A program made the translations under genes and the position numbers. Of a DNA stretch of 5,034 nt, positions 4,838 to 5,034 are shown piece after piece; within the stretch, counting starts at the first letter, position 1, and the number at the start of each line of letters is the position of its first letter. The notes under the pieces were generated by a model. That model searched no databases and was not told the DNA's origin. It saw only the letters and a list, made by a program, of their open reading frames with translations. Origin of the DNA: an uncultured Bacteroidota bacterium (GTDB lineage Bacteria; Bacteroidota; Bacteroidia; Chitinophagales; S012-47); NCBI GenBank assembly GCA_913062655.1, contig CAJXXO010000211.1, positions 1-5,034 of the forward strand, in the 5' to 3' direction.

Positions 4838-5034
4838 ATGTGGGATTTGGTATTGATTGGAGGTACGGCATTGATCGCCTCCTTACTGACGTTCTTCTCT
4901 GGCTTTGGTTTGGGCACCTTATTGATGCCGGTGATGGCGCTCTTCTTTCCGGTGGATGTGGCCATTGCACTTACCGGGGTGGTACATTTTCTAAACAACC
5001 TCTTCAAGCTATCCCTGATTGGCGGCCACATTGA
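4838..5034 (+). CDS. TauE/SafE-family (TSUP) anion exporter, N-terminal part (runs off right edge)
   Basis: From the ATG at 4838 the frame stays open to the window end for 65 codons. The sequence begins MWDLVLIGGTALIASLLTFF and has SGFGLGTLLMPVMALFFPVD (21-40) then ALTGVVHFLNNLFK (44-57). This is the conserved first repeat of TauE/SafE (DUF81, TSUP) proteins: a re-entrant-like hydrophobic GFGxGTLxxP segment followed by the helix with H.LNNLFK. These inner-membrane proteins export sulfite, organosulfonates or related anions; the substrate is unknown here. Two membrane segments are visible of the usual seven to eight. The start lies one base past the SemiSWEET stop codon, so coupling is likely. 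Confidence 0.9.
   Translation, partial: MWDLVLIGGTALIASLLTFFSGFGLGTLLMPVMALFFPVDVAIALTGVVHFLNNLFKLSLIGGHI

Noticed and set aside
4732..5031. 99-codon minus-strand ORF at the right edge (and a 127-codon one at 4587-4970)
   Set aside because: They are antisense to the SemiSWEET and TauE/SafE genes, whose motifs are unambiguous on the plus strand.
4840..5034. 64-codon plus-strand ORF starting at a GTG at 4840
   Set aside because: It is out of frame with the ATG at 4838 that encodes the conserved TauE/SafE N-terminus.

Overview
The window reads as a bacterial segment, mostly from a member of the Bacteroidota (a Saprospiria- or Cytophagia-like lineage is my guess). The valyl-tRNA synthetase carries the motif TDHASIATEAKVV, which I associate with Bacteroidota ValRS. 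No start codon has a convincing Shine-Dalgarno sequence, and the gene density and family content also fit. The exception is the first ~350 bases, which look different and may come from another organism.

Left edge (1-~357): on the minus strand lie the C-terminal tail of an acidic, coiled-coil-like protein, a very strong 18-bp-stem hairpin, a sigma70-like promoter, and the first 57 codons of a trigger-factor-like protein. That protein resembles those of Patescibacteria/CPR more than a Bacteroidota trigger factor. The acidic tail stays coherent up to the valS start codon and then runs antiparallel into valS, as expected at a breakpoint. An assembly chimera, or less likely a real transfer junction, near 340-365 is the most notable anomaly here.

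Centre (358-2988, plus): a complete valS of 876 codons. Its stop codon abuts the stop codon of a convergent gene with no bases between.

Right-centre (2989-4538, minus): four tightly packed genes, transcribed in the order lipocalin-like lipoprotein, GlsB/YeaQ/YmgE-type small membrane protein, Xre-type antitoxin with a C-terminal MbcA/ParS (DUF2384) domain, and RES-domain toxin. The last two form a type II toxin-antitoxin module whose toxin is expected to degrade NAD+. An inverted repeat just upstream of the antitoxin start is a candidate autoregulatory operator. The first two genes are separated by 2 bases and look like an envelope-associated pair.

Right edge (4582-5034, plus): a complete SemiSWEET sugar transporter gene, followed after one base by the start of a TauE/SafE (TSUP) anion exporter gene that runs off the window. 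This pair is divergent from the lipoprotein gene across a 43-base intergenic region that must carry both promoters. I see no RNA genes, insertion sequences, CRISPR arrays or prophage genes. I did not find an unmistakably new system. The left-edge junction, and the linkage of the toxin-antitoxin pair to a lipoprotein/GlsB pair, are the parts most worth checking.
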